From Ideonella paludis (GTDB lineage: Bacteria > Pseudomonadota > Gammaproteobacteria > Burkholderiales > Burkholderiaceae_C): a stretch of 64,000 nt of DNA. Shown here in pieces: positions 37,256 to 48,500 of the stretch. The stretch spans positions 62,001 through 126,000 of the forward strand of contig NZ_JAGQDG010000003.1 in the NCBI RefSeq assembly GCF_018069865.1. The letters are read 5' to 3'. Within the stretch, counting starts at the first letter, position 1. Every line of letters starts with the position of its first letter. The notes under the pieces were generated by a model. That model was not told the origin of the DNA, ran no database searches, and was given only the letters and a program-made list of their open reading frames with translations. A program made the translations under genes and the position numbers.

Positions 37256-37301
37256 AGTACACGTGTGTACTGTTAATGGTGAAGTGTATATGCATGTACA
37301 C
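37256..37301. promoter_or_regulatory. Two palindromic operators between DUF6544 and tetR genes
   Basis: Site 1 (37256-37271) AGTACACGTGTGTACT pairs at 14 of 16 positions. Site 2 (37284-37301) GTGTATATGCATGTACAC pairs at 16 of 18 positions. Both contain GTACAC. Their place in the divergent gap, 35 bp before the TetR start, fits binding of the TetR protein and control of both genes. Confidence 0.65.
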
Positions 37302-37335
37302 TTTGGCCGCAAGTGCAATTTCGAGCGCCTCCACC

Positions 37336-37959
37336 ATGCCGCCTACTTCCGACCGCCACGAACGCCGTACAGAGATTGAAGCGGCAGCCTTCGCCTTGCT
37401 CAAGGAGTTGGGCTACAAGAAGACCAGCATGCTGCTGATTGCGAAGCGGGCTCAGGCCTCCAACCAAACCCTGTATGCCTGGTACCGCAACAAGCAGGAG
37501 CTGTTTCGCGGCATCATTGCCAGCTTCGGCGGGGCCGTGCGTGAGCAGCTTCAAGCGTCGCTCCAGGCCGAACAGGACCCACACCAGGCCTTGCGCGCCC
37601 TCGGGCCTGCGCTGTTGCGCTTCACCACCGATGAGTACGCCATCATCATGAACCGCGCTGCGGTGATTGACGCGGCAGAGACTGGTGTGCTGCCTCAAGC
37701 GATTGATGAAGTCGCTCGTGATGTGCTGTACCCACTGATCTGTGCCTTGATGCAACGCTTGGTGCATCAGCGGGTGTTTGTCTCCGACATGGCGCCTGAG
37801 GGCATGGCACAGACCTACATCGATCTACTTTTGGGCGAGCTGCAGTTTCGGCAGGCCTTGGGCAATGTGCCGCCCCTGACCGAGCCTGAAATGATCGAGC
37901 GCTCGGAGCGCGCGTTTCGCCTGACTTGCCGCTTGTTTCAGAGGCCCGAGGCGCCGTGA
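37336..37959 (+). CDS. TetR/AcrR-family regulator
   Basis: 207 aa. The N-terminal helix-turn-helix reads EAAAFALLKELGYKKTSMLLIAKRAQASNQTLYAWY (about 13-50), with a TetR C-terminal domain of the AefR-like type. ATG 37336 is chosen since the upstream frame overlaps the operators. Its 3' end overlaps cbbR by 22 bp convergently. Probably represses the divergent DUF6544 gene. Confidence 0.88.
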   Translation: MPPTSDRHERRTEIEAAAFALLKELGYKKTSMLLIAKRAQASNQTLYAWYRNKQELFRGIIASFGGAVREQLQASLQAEQDPHQALRALGPALLRFTTDEYAIIMNRAAVIDAAETGVLPQAIDEVARDVLYPLICALMQRLVHQRVFVSDMAPEGMAQTYIDLLLGELQFRQALGNVPPLTEPEMIERSERAFRLTCRLFQRPEAP

Positions 37960-38906
37960 CTCGGCGGCCCCTCCGCTGGCTTCAACCATGGCGCATCATG
38001 CGCCGCCAAGTACTTTTCGCCTTCTTCTAGGATGAAGTAGCGAAAGGCCTCGGCGGCAGGGGAGAGCACGCGGCTTTGCAGGTGCACCACATTCCACAGC
38101 CGCATCACCGGGGTGTCCTCGACGTTGATGATCTCCAGCTCGCGCGTCTTCAGCTCCAGCCCCAGGGTGTGCAGGCTCAGAAAGCTCAGGCCCATGCCGG
38201 CCATCACGGCTTGCTTGATGGTCTCGTTGCTGGGCATTTCCATCGCAAGGCGCGGCTCTACGCGGTGGTCTTGAAAGAAGCGGTCCATCAGCGCGCGGGT
38301 GCCTGAGGCCGCCTCACGCACGATCAGCGGAAAGGCCGCCAAGGCCGACACCGGTGGGTGGCCGCTGCGAAAAATGGGGTGGCCCGGCGGCGCCACAAAC
38401 ACATGGGGGTTGGCCGCAAAGGGTTCCGAGCGCGCGGCCAAGTCGCGCGGTGGGCGGCCCATGATGGCCAAGTCCACCTCACCGTTCACCAAATGCGTCA
38501 CCAACTGCTCGCGGTTGGCGCTGACGGTGAGCTTCACCTCCACGCCCGGGTGCTCCTGACGGAAGTTGACCAAGAGGCGCGGCACAAAGTACTTGGCGGT
38601 GCTGACCAAGCCCACCGTCAACAAGCCTGTCTCCAGCTTGCGAAAGCGCGCCATGGCGTCGTCCGCGTCTTTGAGTGTGGCCAGCAGGCGTTTGGCATAG
38701 ACCAAGAAGTACTCGCCCGCCGTGGTCAGCGCCACTTTGCGGCCTTGGCGGTCAAACAGCGGCAGCTCGATGGCGCCTTCCAACTCCTTGATCTGCATGG
38801 TCACCGCCGGCGGCGTGAGGTGCAGGCTCTCCGCCGCCCGCACAAAGCTCAAGTGCCGCGCCACCTCCGTGAAAACCCTGAGCTGGCGGAAGGTCACAGT
38901 CTTCAT
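37938..38906 (-). CDS. cbbR: LysR-family regulator CbbR
   Basis: 322 aa. N-terminal helix-turn-helix (FRQLRVFTEVARHLSFVRAAESLHLTPPAVTMQIKELE) and a CbbR-type effector domain with a conserved C-terminal half (NETIKQAVMAGMGLSFLSLHT). CbbR activates cbb operons in response to metabolites such as RuBP or NADPH. It is divergent from fbp with a 126 bp gap. ATG 38906 is used. Confidence 0.94.
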   Translation of the reverse strand: MKTVTFRQLRVFTEVARHLSFVRAAESLHLTPPAVTMQIKELEGAIELPLFDRQGRKVALTTAGEYFLVYAKRLLATLKDADDAMARFRKLETGLLTVGLVSTAKYFVPRLLVNFRQEHPGVEVKLTVSANREQLVTHLVNGEVDLAIMGRPPRDLAARSEPFAANPHVFVAPPGHPIFRSGHPPVSALAAFPLIVREAASGTRALMDRFFQDHRVEPRLAMEMPSNETIKQAVMAGMGLSFLSLHTLGLELKTRELEIINVEDTPVMRLWNVVHLQSRVLSPAAEAFRYFILEEGEKYLAAHDAPWLKPAEGPPSHGASGL

Positions 38907-38943
38907 TAAGTTTCTCTGAATCAAAAGCCAAAGATGAATGAAT

Positions 38944-38952
38944 TTACCTTAA
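38944..38952. promoter_or_regulatory. Candidate CbbR half-site in the cbbR/fbp promoter region
   Basis: TTACCTTAA, identical to the nonamer before cbbM. On the other side of the gap TTAAG (38906-38910) faces it, making an inverted arrangement about 40 bp apart. This suits a LysR regulator controlling divergent genes. Confidence 0.4.
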
Positions 38953-39032
38953 ACGACGCCATCTCTACATTGCGTCATCGGCCCTGTCGCGCTTGGGGCC
39001 CCGCCTGTCAGAACCATAAGGAGACCTCCGCC

Positions 39033-40211
39033 ATGCCTTTGTCCAACCGGTCCACGCTGACCCAGTACCTGATCGAGCAGCGCCGCCGCTTTCCAGGCGC
39101 CAGTGGCGAGCTCAATGCCTTGCTGCTGGATGTCTCGCTGGCTTGCAAGGCCATCGCCCGGGCCGTGGCCCTAGGGGAGTTGGGCGGCAGCAGCGGCGAC
39201 GTGGAGATGGTCGGCGGCGCCGTCAATGTGCAGGGCGAGGTGCAGAAGAAGCTGGATGTGTTGTCGAACGAGGTCTTCATTCGGCGTAACGAGTGGTCGG
39301 GCCACTTGGCCGGCTTGGCATCTGAAGAGATGGCCGAGCCTTATCAGATCCCGGCCAATTACCCGCGCGGCAAGTACCTCTTGGTGTTCGACCCGCTGGA
39401 TGGCTCATCCAACATCGACGTCAACGTGTCTGTGGGCAGCATCTTCTCGATCTTGCGGGCGCCTGATGAGGTGACGCAAACCGGGCGCGATGTCAAAGAG
39501 GCCGACTTCATGCAGCCCGGCAGCACGCAGGTGGCGGCCGGTTACGCCCTCTACGGGCCAACGACCATGTTGATGTTGAGCGTGGGCAATGGCGTGGCGG
39601 GTTTCACCCTGGACCCCAACCTGGGCGAGTTCATGCTCACCCATCCCGATGTGCGGGTGCCTGAAGACACCCGCGAGTTCGCCATCAATGCGTCCAACAG
39701 CCGCTTTTGGGAAGCGCCCATCAAGCGCTATGTGGACGAGTGCTTGGCCGGCGCCACGGGGCCGCGTGGCAAAGACTTCAATATGCGCTGGATCGCGTCC
39801 ATGGTGGCCGAGGCCCACCGCATCCTGATGCGCGGCGGTGTGTTCATGTACCCCCGCGACAAGAAACCGAGCCCCCAGACGTCCGCGCTGCGGTCGTCGC
39901 CCCCCGAGGGGGTGGCGGGCACGCTTGGGAGCGGCCCGGCGCGTGCCCGCGACCCTATGCTGAATGCTGGCCGCCTGCGCCTGATGTACGAAGCCAACCC
40001 GGTGGGCTTCTTGATGGAGCAGGCCGGTGGCCGCGCTTCCACGGGCCGCCAGCCCGTGTTGGGGGTGCAGCCCACCGAGCTGCATCAGCGCATCGGCCTG
40101 GTGTTTGGCTCCAAGAACGAAGTCGAGCGCATCGAGCGCTACCACCAGCAGCCGGCACCGCGCGACGAGGTGGCCCCGCTGTTCACCGAGCGCAGCCTCT
40201 TCAGAGACTGA
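39033..40211 (+). CDS. fbp: Fructose-1,6-bisphosphatase class I, with an in-frame repeat insertion
   Basis: 392 aa, against about 330-365 for the family. It hydrolyses fructose and sedoheptulose bisphosphates in the Calvin cycle. Metal and substrate motifs are intact: [27 protein letters not shown]-like region, [23 protein letters not shown] and [19 protein letters not shown]. Between YPRDKK and [13 protein letters not shown] lie about 30 extra residues (279-308), Ser/Pro/Arg/Gly-rich, encoded by a repeat with two hairpins. An AAGGAG precedes the ATG. Confidence 0.95.
   Translation: MPLSNRSTLTQYLIEQRRRFPGASGELNALLLDVSLACKAIARAVALGELGGSSGDVEMVGGAVNVQGEVQKKLDVLSNEVFIRRNEWSGHLAGLASEEMAEPYQIPANYPRGKYLLVFDPLDGSSNIDVNVSVGSIFSILRAPDEVTQTGRDVKEADFMQPGSTQVAAGYALYGPTTMLMLSVGNGVAGFTLDPNLGEFMLTHPDVRVPEDTREFAINASNSRFWEAPIKRYVDECLAGATGPRGKDFNMRWIASMVAEAHRILMRGGVFMYPRDKKPSPQTSALRSSPPEGVAGTLGSGPARARDPMLNAGRLRLMYEANPVGFLMEQAGGRASTGRQPVLGVQPTELHQRIGLVFGSKNEVERIERYHQQPAPRDEVAPLFTERSLFRD
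39899..39950. repeat. REP-like palindromic repeat inside fbp
   Basis: CCCCC-GA-GGGGG at 39901-39912 is followed by a perfect 10 bp inverted repeat GCGGGCACGC (39915-39924) / GCGTGCCCGC (39941-39950) around a 16 nt loop. Extragenic palindromes with C-run/G-run cores are frequent in Comamonadaceae; a copy with a similar first hairpin (CCCCCAAAGGGGG) lies near 11246. Here it is read in frame. Confidence 0.7.
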
Positions 40212-40280
40212 CAGACCCCCTTCAAGCCGCTCTGCTGCACGCAGGGGCAGGCCGCCGCATTGCCCTTTTGGAGACGCACC

Positions 40281-41165
40281 ATGTCTGAGAAACATCCCAT
40301 CATCGCCATCACCGGCTCATCCGGCGCCGGCACCTCGTCGGTGACCCGAACCTTTGAGAACATTTTTCGCCGCGAAAAAGTCAGCGCCGCCATCATTGAG
40401 GGCGACAGCTTCCATCGCTATGACCGCTTGGAGATGCGCAAGCGCCAGGCCGAGGCCGAGAAGGAAGGTAACAAGAACTTCAGCCACTTCGGCCCGGAGA
40501 ACAACCTCTTCCCCGAACTGGAGCAACTGTTCCGCAGCTATGGCGAATGCGGCAATGGCCAGCGCCGCAAATACCTGCACGACCCGGTGGAGGCTGCGCC
40601 CTACCAGCAAGACCCAGGCACCTTCACGCCCTGGGAGGCGCTGCCCGAGGGCACGGACCTGCTGTTCTACGAAGGCTTGCACGGCGCGGTGGTGACGCCT
40701 GAGGTCAACATCGCCCGCCACCCCGACTTGCTGATTGGCGTGGTGCCGGTCATCAACTTGGAGTGGATCCAAAAGCTCTACCGCGACAAGAACGTGCGGG
40801 GCTACAGCGCCGAGGCCGTGACCGACACCATCTTGCGCCGCATGCCCGACTATGTGAACTACATCTGCCCGCAGTTTGCGCACACGCATGTCAACTTCCA
40901 GCGCGTGCCGGTGGTGGACACCTCCAACCCCTTCATCGCGCGTGACATTCCGAGTGCCGATGAAAGCCTGTGTGTGATCCGCTTTGCGAATCCCAAGGGC
41001 ATCGACTTCCCTTATTTGCTCAACATGATCAACGACAGCTTCATGTCGCGGGCCAACACCGTGGTGGTGCCCGGCGGCAAGATGGAGCTGGCCATGCAGC
41101 TGATCTTCACGCCCTTCATCTGGCGAATGATGGAGCGCAAGAAAAGAATCTTGGGCGCGCTCTAA
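40281..41165 (+). CDS. prk: Phosphoribulokinase
   Basis: 294 aa class I bacterial enzyme that makes ribulose-1,5-bisphosphate. P-loop [16 protein letters not shown] (about 10-25), [10 protein letters not shown], and the conserved middle [20 protein letters not shown] are visible. ATG 40281 has GGAGACGCACC upstream. It follows fbp in the cbb operon. Confidence 0.97.
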   Translation: MSEKHPIIAITGSSGAGTSSVTRTFENIFRREKVSAAIIEGDSFHRYDRLEMRKRQAEAEKEGNKNFSHFGPENNLFPELEQLFRSYGECGNGQRRKYLHDPVEAAPYQQDPGTFTPWEALPEGTDLLFYEGLHGAVVTPEVNIARHPDLLIGVVPVINLEWIQKLYRDKNVRGYSAEAVTDTILRRMPDYVNYICPQFAHTHVNFQRVPVVDTSNPFIARDIPSADESLCVIRFANPKGIDFPYLLNMINDSFMSRANTVVVPGGKMELAMQLIFTPFIWRMMERKKRILGAL

Positions 41166-41181
41166 ACCGAGGCAAACGCAA

Positions 41182-43248
<2,067 letters not shown>

Positions 43249-43261
43249 GGAGACACCCCTT

Positions 43262-43981
43262 ATGCGTTACAGCGTCATCACCTTTGACCTCGACGGCACG
43301 CTCGTCGACACCGCCTCGGAAATTGCTGAGGCCGCCAACCGCACCTTGGTCGAATGCGGGCTACCCCGGCAGTCCGTGGAAGCCGTGTCTCAGTTCATCG
43401 GCGCCGGCACGCGCCAAATGATGCAAGGCCTCTTGGCCCATGTGCTGCGCGACTACCCCGGGCATCAGCTCAAGCTCGACGAGCTGCAGATGTTCAATCG
43501 CCTGGACTACCACTACAGCTGCACGGCCGGCATGGACCCGCGGCCTTACCCGGGCTGCGCAGAGAGCTTGCAGCGATTGCGAGCCGCCGGCGTGCGCGTG
43601 GCCTGCCTGACCAACAAAGAGCACCGCTTTGCCGTCAAGGTCTTGCAGGCCGCAGGCTTGTCGGCTTTGCTGGAGCTTGTGATCGGCGGTGACTCTCTGC
43701 CCCAGCGCAAGCCTGACCCTCAGCCGGTGTTCCACATCCTCAAGGTGCTGGGCGGGGAGGCGCACCGCGCAGCCCATGTGGGGGATTCGCGCACCGATGT
43801 GCAGACCGCCAAGGCCGCCGGCGTGGCCGCTTGGGCCGTGCCCTGGGGCTACAACGCGGGTGAGCCCATCGAGGCTTCGCAGCCGGACCGGCTCTTCTTC
43901 AGCTTGTCGGACATCGCTGATCACGCACTGGCCGCTAAGCGCGCCCACGACCCTCACTCACTGTCACCGTACGGAGCCTGA
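43262..43981 (+). CDS. cbbZ: Phosphoglycolate phosphatase
   Basis: 239 aa HAD phosphatase. Motif [11 protein letters not shown], motif II CLTNKE, Lys in RKPDPQP and motif IV VGDSRTD are all intact. It clears 2-phosphoglycolate made by RuBisCO oxygenation. ATG 43262 is chosen; AGGAGACACC lies upstream. It lies 13 bp after cbbT. Confidence 0.95.
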   Translation: MRYSVITFDLDGTLVDTASEIAEAANRTLVECGLPRQSVEAVSQFIGAGTRQMMQGLLAHVLRDYPGHQLKLDELQMFNRLDYHYSCTAGMDPRPYPGCAESLQRLRAAGVRVACLTNKEHRFAVKVLQAAGLSALLELVIGGDSLPQRKPDPQPVFHILKVLGGEAHRAAHVGDSRTDVQTAKAAGVAAWAVPWGYNAGEPIEASQPDRLFFSLSDIADHALAAKRAHDPHSLSPYGA

Positions 43982-43982
43982 C

Positions 43983-45020
43983 ATGGCCTTGATCTCATTG
44001 CGACAACTGCTGGACCACGCGGCCGAACGGGGCTACGGCGTGCCCGCCTTCAATGTGAACAACCTGGAGCAGATCCAGGCCATCATGCAGGCCGCTCAGG
44101 CCACCGACAGCCCGGTGATCTTGCAGGCCAGCGCCGGTGCGCGCAAGTACGCTGGCGAGGCCTATTTGCGCCACCTGGTGCTGGCGGCCATTGAGACCCA
44201 CCCCGACATTCCGGTGTGCTTGCATCAAGACCATGGCGCGTCGGCAGCGGTCTGCATCCAGGCTATTCGCTCGGGCTTTTCCAGCGTGATGATGGACGGC
44301 TCGTTGAGGGAAGACGCGAAGACGCCCGCCAGCTACGACTACAACCTGGCCGTCACGGCGGATGTCTGCCGCATGGCGCATGCGGTGGGGGTGTCGGTGG
44401 AGGGTGAGTTGGGCTGCCTGGGCTCCTTGGAAACTGGCGAGGCCGGCGAGGAAGATGGCGTGGGCGCAGCCGGCAAGCTCAGTCACGACCAGATGCTGAC
44501 CGACCCGACGGAAGCCAAAGACTTTGTGGCTCGCACCGGTGTGGATGCCTTGGCCATTGCCATCGGCACCAGCCATGGCGCCTACAAGTTCACGCGCCCG
44601 CCTACCGGCGAGGTGCTGGCCATCGACCGCATTGCGCAGATCCATGCCGCCATCCCCAACACGCACTTGGTGATGCATGGCAGCTCCAGCGTGCCCCAAG
44701 AGTGGTTGGCCATCATTCGTCAGTACGGTGGCGACATCAAGGAGACCTACGGGGTGCCGGTCGAAGAGATTGTGCGTGGCATTGCCAACGGCGTGCGCAA
44801 GGTCAATATCGACACCGACATCCGCCTGGCCATGACGGGGGCGATGCGGCAGTTGATGGCTCAACAGCCCACTGAGTTTGACCCTCGCAAGGCCTGGGCC
44901 GCTGCCACCAAGGCCGCCCAAGGCCTGTGCGTGGCGCGCTTCGAGGCCTTTGGTTGTGCCGGCCAAGGCCACGCCATCAAGCCCTTGCCGCTGGAGGCTA
45001 TGGTGAGGCGCTATGTCTGA
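43983..45020 (+). CDS. cbbA: Fructose-bisphosphate aldolase class II (Calvin cycle)
   Basis: 345 aa zinc aldolase. [15 protein letters not shown] has the zinc ligand, [21 protein letters not shown] the long Calvin-type loop, and [11 protein letters not shown] and [10 protein letters not shown] the phosphate site. It condenses triose phosphates, and also makes sedoheptulose bisphosphate. Its 3' end overlaps cbbY by 8 bp. Confidence 0.97.
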   Translation: MALISLRQLLDHAAERGYGVPAFNVNNLEQIQAIMQAAQATDSPVILQASAGARKYAGEAYLRHLVLAAIETHPDIPVCLHQDHGASAAVCIQAIRSGFSSVMMDGSLREDAKTPASYDYNLAVTADVCRMAHAVGVSVEGELGCLGSLETGEAGEEDGVGAAGKLSHDQMLTDPTEAKDFVARTGVDALAIAIGTSHGAYKFTRPPTGEVLAIDRIAQIHAAIPNTHLVMHGSSSVPQEWLAIIRQYGGDIKETYGVPVEEIVRGIANGVRKVNIDTDIRLAMTGAMRQLMAQQPTEFDPRKAWAAATKAAQGLCVARFEAFGCAGQGHAIKPLPLEAMVRRYV

Positions 45021-45747
45021 GCTGCAATGTCTGCTGTGGGATGTGGACGGCACCATCGCCGAAACCGAACGCGACGGTCACAGGGTCGCCTTCAATCGTG
45101 CCTTTGCGCAAGCGGGGCTGGATTGGGGCTGGGACGAGCGGCGCTATGGGGCGCTGTTGCACATCACGGGCGGGAGGGAGCGCATCCTGGCTGACATGGC
45201 TGATCGCGAAGGTGTGCCCCGTGACCCTGTGGCGCGAGAGGAGTTGGCCCTGCGTTTGCATCGGCTCAAGAACAAGCTGTATGCCGCTCTGGTCGATGAG
45301 GGAGGCATCCAAGCGCGCCCTGGGGTTCTGGGGCTGATGCGGGAGGCCCGTGCGGCGGGCGTTCGGCAAGGCATTGTCACCACCACCAGCCGCAGCAATG
45401 TCCAGGCATTGTTGGGGCGGCTCTTGGGGGCTGATTGGCAGGCGTGGTTTGAGATCGTCGTGTGTGGTGAAGACACGCAACGCAAGAAGCCTGACCCGGA
45501 GGCCTACGTTCAAGCGCTACAGGCGCTGGGGCTGGAGGCTGACCAAGCCGTGGCGATGGAAGATTCCGGCCCCGGCGTGGCTGCAGCGCTCGCTGCCGGG
45601 CTCCAAGTCTGGTGGCGCCCCAGCGTCTACTTCCCGGTTCTGGAGGAGGCTGTCTTGGCCAGCCCCCGCGTGGCCCATTGGGCTGATGGGCCGCCTGGGC
45701 GGTGTCGCGCGGGGCGAGTGTGGCAGGGCAGCCGCACAGATGCGTGA
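45013..45747 (+). CDS. cbbY: CbbY haloacid dehalogenase-family phosphatase
   Basis: 244 aa. Motif [19 protein letters not shown], and the substrate loop [14 protein letters not shown] and [10 protein letters not shown] follow. CbbY degrades xylulose-1,5-bisphosphate, an inhibitor made by RuBisCO misfire. It ends the cbb operon. Gap and pgk genes (cbbG, cbbK) are not in this operon. Confidence 0.93.
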   Translation: MSELQCLLWDVDGTIAETERDGHRVAFNRAFAQAGLDWGWDERRYGALLHITGGRERILADMADREGVPRDPVAREELALRLHRLKNKLYAALVDEGGIQARPGVLGLMREARAAGVRQGIVTTTSRSNVQALLGRLLGADWQAWFEIVVCGEDTQRKKPDPEAYVQALQALGLEADQAVAMEDSGPGVAAALAAGLQVWWRPSVYFPVLEEAVLASPRVAHWADGPPGRCRAGRVWQGSRTDA

Positions 45748-45767
45748 AAGTCAGGAGATCGGACGTC

Positions 45768-45810
45768 GTTCAACTTGTATATCATTAATAAGGAATATAG
45801 TGCCTTGAAC
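45768..45810. promoter_or_regulatory. AT-rich control region before the cytochrome c gene
   Basis: Unlike the surrounding GC-rich DNA, this stretch is AT-rich and bounded by the inverted pair GTTCAA (45768-45773) and TTGAAC (45805-45810). Inside is GGAATATAG, resembling the GAAT half of the sulfur-gene motif. It probably contains the promoter of the cytochrome c/DUF3365 pair. Exact boxes are uncertain. Confidence 0.4.
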
Positions 45811-45863
45811 ACAAGGTGAAGCGGGCTCAGCGTTTGAGCTGTGGGTAGTTTTGGAGATGATCA

Positions 45864-46181
45864 ATGATGAACGTCAAGCAAGCAGCGACGGTGTTGGCCT
45901 TGGCCTTGGCAGCGGTGCCTGCCGCCCACGCCAACCTCGATTTGGCCAAGAAGAGCGCCTGCATGGCCTGCCATGCGGTGGACAAAAAGCTGGTCGGCCC
46001 GGCCTATCAAGACGTGGCCAAGAAGTACGCGGGCGATAAAGACGCCGTGGCCAAGTTGACCGAAAGCATCAAGAAGGGTGGCAGTGGCAAGTGGGGCCCC
46101 GTGCCCATGCCGGCCCAGGCCGCACTGTCTGACGCCGACGCCAAGACCCTGGCCGCCTGGGTGGCCGGCGGCGCCAAGTGA
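45864..46181 (+). CDS. Class I monoheme cytochrome c
   Basis: 105 aa, with a signal peptide ending AAHA. CMACH (heme) and the Met ligand in VPMPAQ are clear. About half of the residues are identical to the second heme domain of SoxD in this window (LVGP, PMPAQ, DADA). It is a periplasmic electron carrier, likely taking electrons from sulfur oxidation. The next gene starts within its stop (GTGA). Confidence 0.92.
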   Translation: MMNVKQAATVLALALAAVPAAHANLDLAKKSACMACHAVDKKLVGPAYQDVAKKYAGDKDAVAKLTESIKKGGSGKWGPVPMPAQAALSDADAKTLAAWVAGGAK

Positions 46182-46765
46182 AGCAAACGCTGACGGCCCT
46201 GGGCCTGATGCTGGTGACGGCCGCCGCTGGGGCGGCCGACTTCACGGCTCAAGATCTAGAAGGGCTGAAACTGGACACTCGTCAAAAGGCGATGCCGGTT
46301 TTGCCACAAGTGGTGGGCATGGCCACGGCCGAAGTGCAGCAGCGAGGTGCAGCCCAGGCCATTCCAGTTTGCAAAGAGAAAGCGCCTCAAGCCCTGCAGC
46401 GCAAGGCCGAGGAAACCGGCTGGCGCTTGAGCCGCGTCAGCCTCAAGACCCGCAACCCCGAGCGAGGCCGGCCTGACGCCTGGGAGGCTCGGCACTTGGC
46501 CGAGTTCAACATCCGCGCAGCCCGGGGTGAAAAGCCTGAGGCCTTAGAGGTGGGTGAGGTGGTCCGGGACAGCCAGGGCAAGCCAGAATTCCGCTATCTG
46601 CGCGCCATCCCTGTGGGGCCATTCTGCGTGCAGTGCCATGGCGTTGGCGATCAGGTCAGCCAAGACCTGCGTGCCAGCTTGGCCCGCGACTATCCGCAGG
46701 ACCAAGCCTTGGGCTACAGCGTCGGGCAGATCCGCGGCGCATTGTCGGTCCGCAGGCCACTTTAG
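46178..46765 (+). CDS. DUF3365 (Tll0287-like) heme protein
   Basis: 195 aa with a signal peptide (LTALGLMLVTAAAGA). A CVQCHG c-type heme motif lies near the C-terminal third, and the fold hallmark YLRAIPVGPFCVQCHG is typical of DUF3365. Such proteins are PAS-like heme sensors or redox components. Starts with GTG overlapping the cytochrome c stop; the two share a terminator. Confidence 0.85.
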   Translation: MKQTLTALGLMLVTAAAGAADFTAQDLEGLKLDTRQKAMPVLPQVVGMATAEVQQRGAAQAIPVCKEKAPQALQRKAEETGWRLSRVSLKTRNPERGRPDAWEARHLAEFNIRAARGEKPEALEVGEVVRDSQGKPEFRYLRAIPVGPFCVQCHGVGDQVSQDLRASLARDYPQDQALGYSVGQIRGALSVRRPL

Positions 46766-46820
46766 GGCCGCTGCAAGCCCGCTCAAGGCGGGCTTCAGTC
46801 TGGCTGCGGCCGATCAACGC

Positions 46821-46847
46821 AAAGGGGGCCGCAGCCCCCTTTTTTTT
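46821..46847 (+). terminator. Rho-independent terminator of the cytochrome/DUF3365 operon
   Basis: GGGGGC-CGCA-GCCCCC stem followed by eight T residues. A second stem AAGCCCGC/GCGGGCTT precedes it. Strong plus-strand terminator, 56 bp after the DUF3365 stop. Confidence 0.88.
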
Positions 46848-46857
46848 GGTGAGCCGC

Positions 46858-47361
46858 TCAGCGCGGCGAGTACACCGGCGCAGACGCACCGGCCATCGGC
46901 GGCGTGCCCGCTGGGGCGCGCGTGACGCGCACCTTGCCGCCCGTGGTGACGATGATGACTTGCTCGCCCGGCTGCAGGGTTTCATTGCCCTTGGCTTGGA
47001 CGATGGCACGGCGGTCACCGTTCTTGAGCTGAATCAGCAGCTCCACCGCTTCTTCTTGCGTGCCCGCCTTTTCAATGGCGTTGCCGACCACCGCCCCGGC
47101 GACGGCGCCCAGCACGCCAACGACCACGGACTCCCGCTTGCCGCCCACGGACGAGCCTGCCACGCCACCGACGACGCCACCAGCGACGCCGCCGATGCCG
47201 CTTTGGGAGCCTTCAACCTTGACCGGGCGGGTCGACAGCACCACGCCGTCTTGCACGGTGGACATGCGCTGGGCGTCTTCACGCTTGATGACGTCTGGGC
47301 TGGTGGTGGAGCAGGCAGCCAGGCTGGCCAGAACCAAGACGCTGAGAGCAATTTTCTTCAT
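46858..47361 (-). CDS. Glycine-zipper outer-membrane lipoprotein (SlyB-like)
   Basis: 167 aa with lipobox LAAC (positions near 16-19) and a glycine zipper (GIGGVAGGVVGGVAGSSVGG, then VLGAVAGAVVGNAIE). It resembles SlyB/Pcp-type 17 kDa lipoproteins that help outer-membrane stability. ATG 47361 is chosen since it opens the signal peptide MKKIALSVLVLAS. Confidence 0.87.
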   Translation of the reverse strand: MKKIALSVLVLASLAACSTTSPDVIKREDAQRMSTVQDGVVLSTRPVKVEGSQSGIGGVAGGVVGGVAGSSVGGKRESVVVGVLGAVAGAVVGNAIEKAGTQEEAVELLIQLKNGDRRAIVQAKGNETLQPGEQVIIVTTGGKVRVTRAPAGTPPMAGASAPVYSPR

Positions 47362-47473
47362 GAGAGTCTTCCTTAGAACAAGAGCGATACAGCGAACGCC
47401 GCCAGCCGCTGTGCCGTTGACCGGCGAAGCCTGCAGTATCGCGCCCGTTCGGTAAAGAAGCATGTCGGGCCGG

Positions 47474-47803
47474 TCAAGGCTTGGCCGTGAATCGGTAGAA
47501 GTCGCGGTTGAGTACAGCCGCAATCGCCGTCACTTCCTCAGGGAAAAGCTGCAAATTCAGCTCATTGGCGCACATGTCCACCATGCCGCGCAACGCCGCC
47601 GGGGTGTTGATCTTGCCTTTGGGGTTATAGATGTCGTCTGCGGGGCCATTCATGTGGCGGCCGTGGCAGCCGGCGCAGTTGTGGGTGCGGATCAGGGACT
47701 GCCCCAGCTTGAGATCGGCGCCTTCAAACAGAGGCACGGTTTGGGCCTGGGCGGAGGTGATCCAGACCCCCGCAGAAACGATGGCGACAAGCCAGGACTT
47801 CAT
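47474..47803 (-). CDS. Small c-type cytochrome
   Basis: 109 aa, signal peptide ending SAQAQ. Heme motif CAGCH near residue 43; the C-terminal half has no clear Met ligand apart from MVDM. It overlaps the upstream TlpA-like gene by 4 bp, forming a two-gene operon. It may carry electrons for the thioredoxin partner or for sulfur dehydrogenases. Confidence 0.8.
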   Translation of the reverse strand: MKSWLVAIVSAGVWITSAQAQTVPLFEGADLKLGQSLIRTHNCAGCHGRHMNGPADDIYNPKGKINTPAALRGMVDMCANELNLQLFPEEVTAIAAVLNRDFYRFTAKP

Positions 47804-48345
47804 CGGTACTCTCCTTTGGGGGCCCAGCGAACGAGGCCCATGATGTCTTCTTCGGTCATTTCACCAGGAATTCGTTCCTTGAACGAGCCATCCGCCGCGA
47901 TCACGGCAGTGAATGGGATCACCTTGCGCGGTGTGACGCGCGCCCGAAGGGCTTGTGATCCCGCGCTGAGGGCAAAGCTGAGGCCTTGGCTGTCGCGGTA
48001 ATGGCGCAAGGCGTTCAGGTCGGTGTCGGTCGCGGCACCGATCACCCGAATGCGATCGCCGTATTGGGCGGCGAGTTTGTTCAAGCGTTGGTTGTGGCGG
48101 CGGCAATAGGGGCAATCGATGCTGAAGAACACCAGCACGCACGGTTTGCTGCGCAGTTGTTCCTCGCTGAGTGGAGGGGCGTCCAGCAGCGGCAGCTGCG
48201 AGGGCCAGGCCATTTGAGCTGGCGCGGCCCCTGGCGTCTGGGCCGACCCCGCGCGCATGCCCGTGCACACCCAGGCCGCACAGGCCTGCGCCCAGCGCCG
48301 ACGGCTGAGCCCGAGGGGGCGGGGGATGGGACTTGGTGAATTCAT
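47800..48345 (-). CDS. Periplasmic TlpA-like thioredoxin (SoxW-like)
   Basis: 181 aa. Signal (with RRR near residue 15) and a thioredoxin fold with active-site CPYC (VFFSIDCPYCRRHNQ). SoxW-type proteins keep SoxYZ active or reduce cytochrome c thiols. The cis-Pro segment is KVIPFTAVI. It is divergent from the fcc operon with a 155 bp gap. Confidence 0.8.
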   Translation of the reverse strand: MNSPSPIPRPLGLSRRRWAQACAAWVCTGMRAGSAQTPGAAPAQMAWPSQLPLLDAPPLSEEQLRSKPCVLVFFSIDCPYCRRHNQRLNKLAAQYGDRIRVIGAATDTDLNALRHYRDSQGLSFALSAGSQALRARVTPRKVIPFTAVIAADGSFKERIPGEMTEEDIMGLVRWAPKGEYR

Positions 48346-48500
48346 AGGCCAGAGGTATCTGTCAGGGTGAACTGTGGCGCCACTAGGGATAACACTGCAT
48401 CAGCATTCAATGATATTTAGCCACACTTAGGGCCTGTTCACACGACCGTCGATGCAAGAGACAAGTCGGCTGCCCTCAAGCTTTATCGCGAAAGATCCGG

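Noticed and set aside
48429-48442. GGGCCTGTTCACAC, similar to the tip of the 265 bp inverted-repeat element
   Set aside because: Only about 9 bases match and no inverted partner is found nearby, so it is not called as a second copy.
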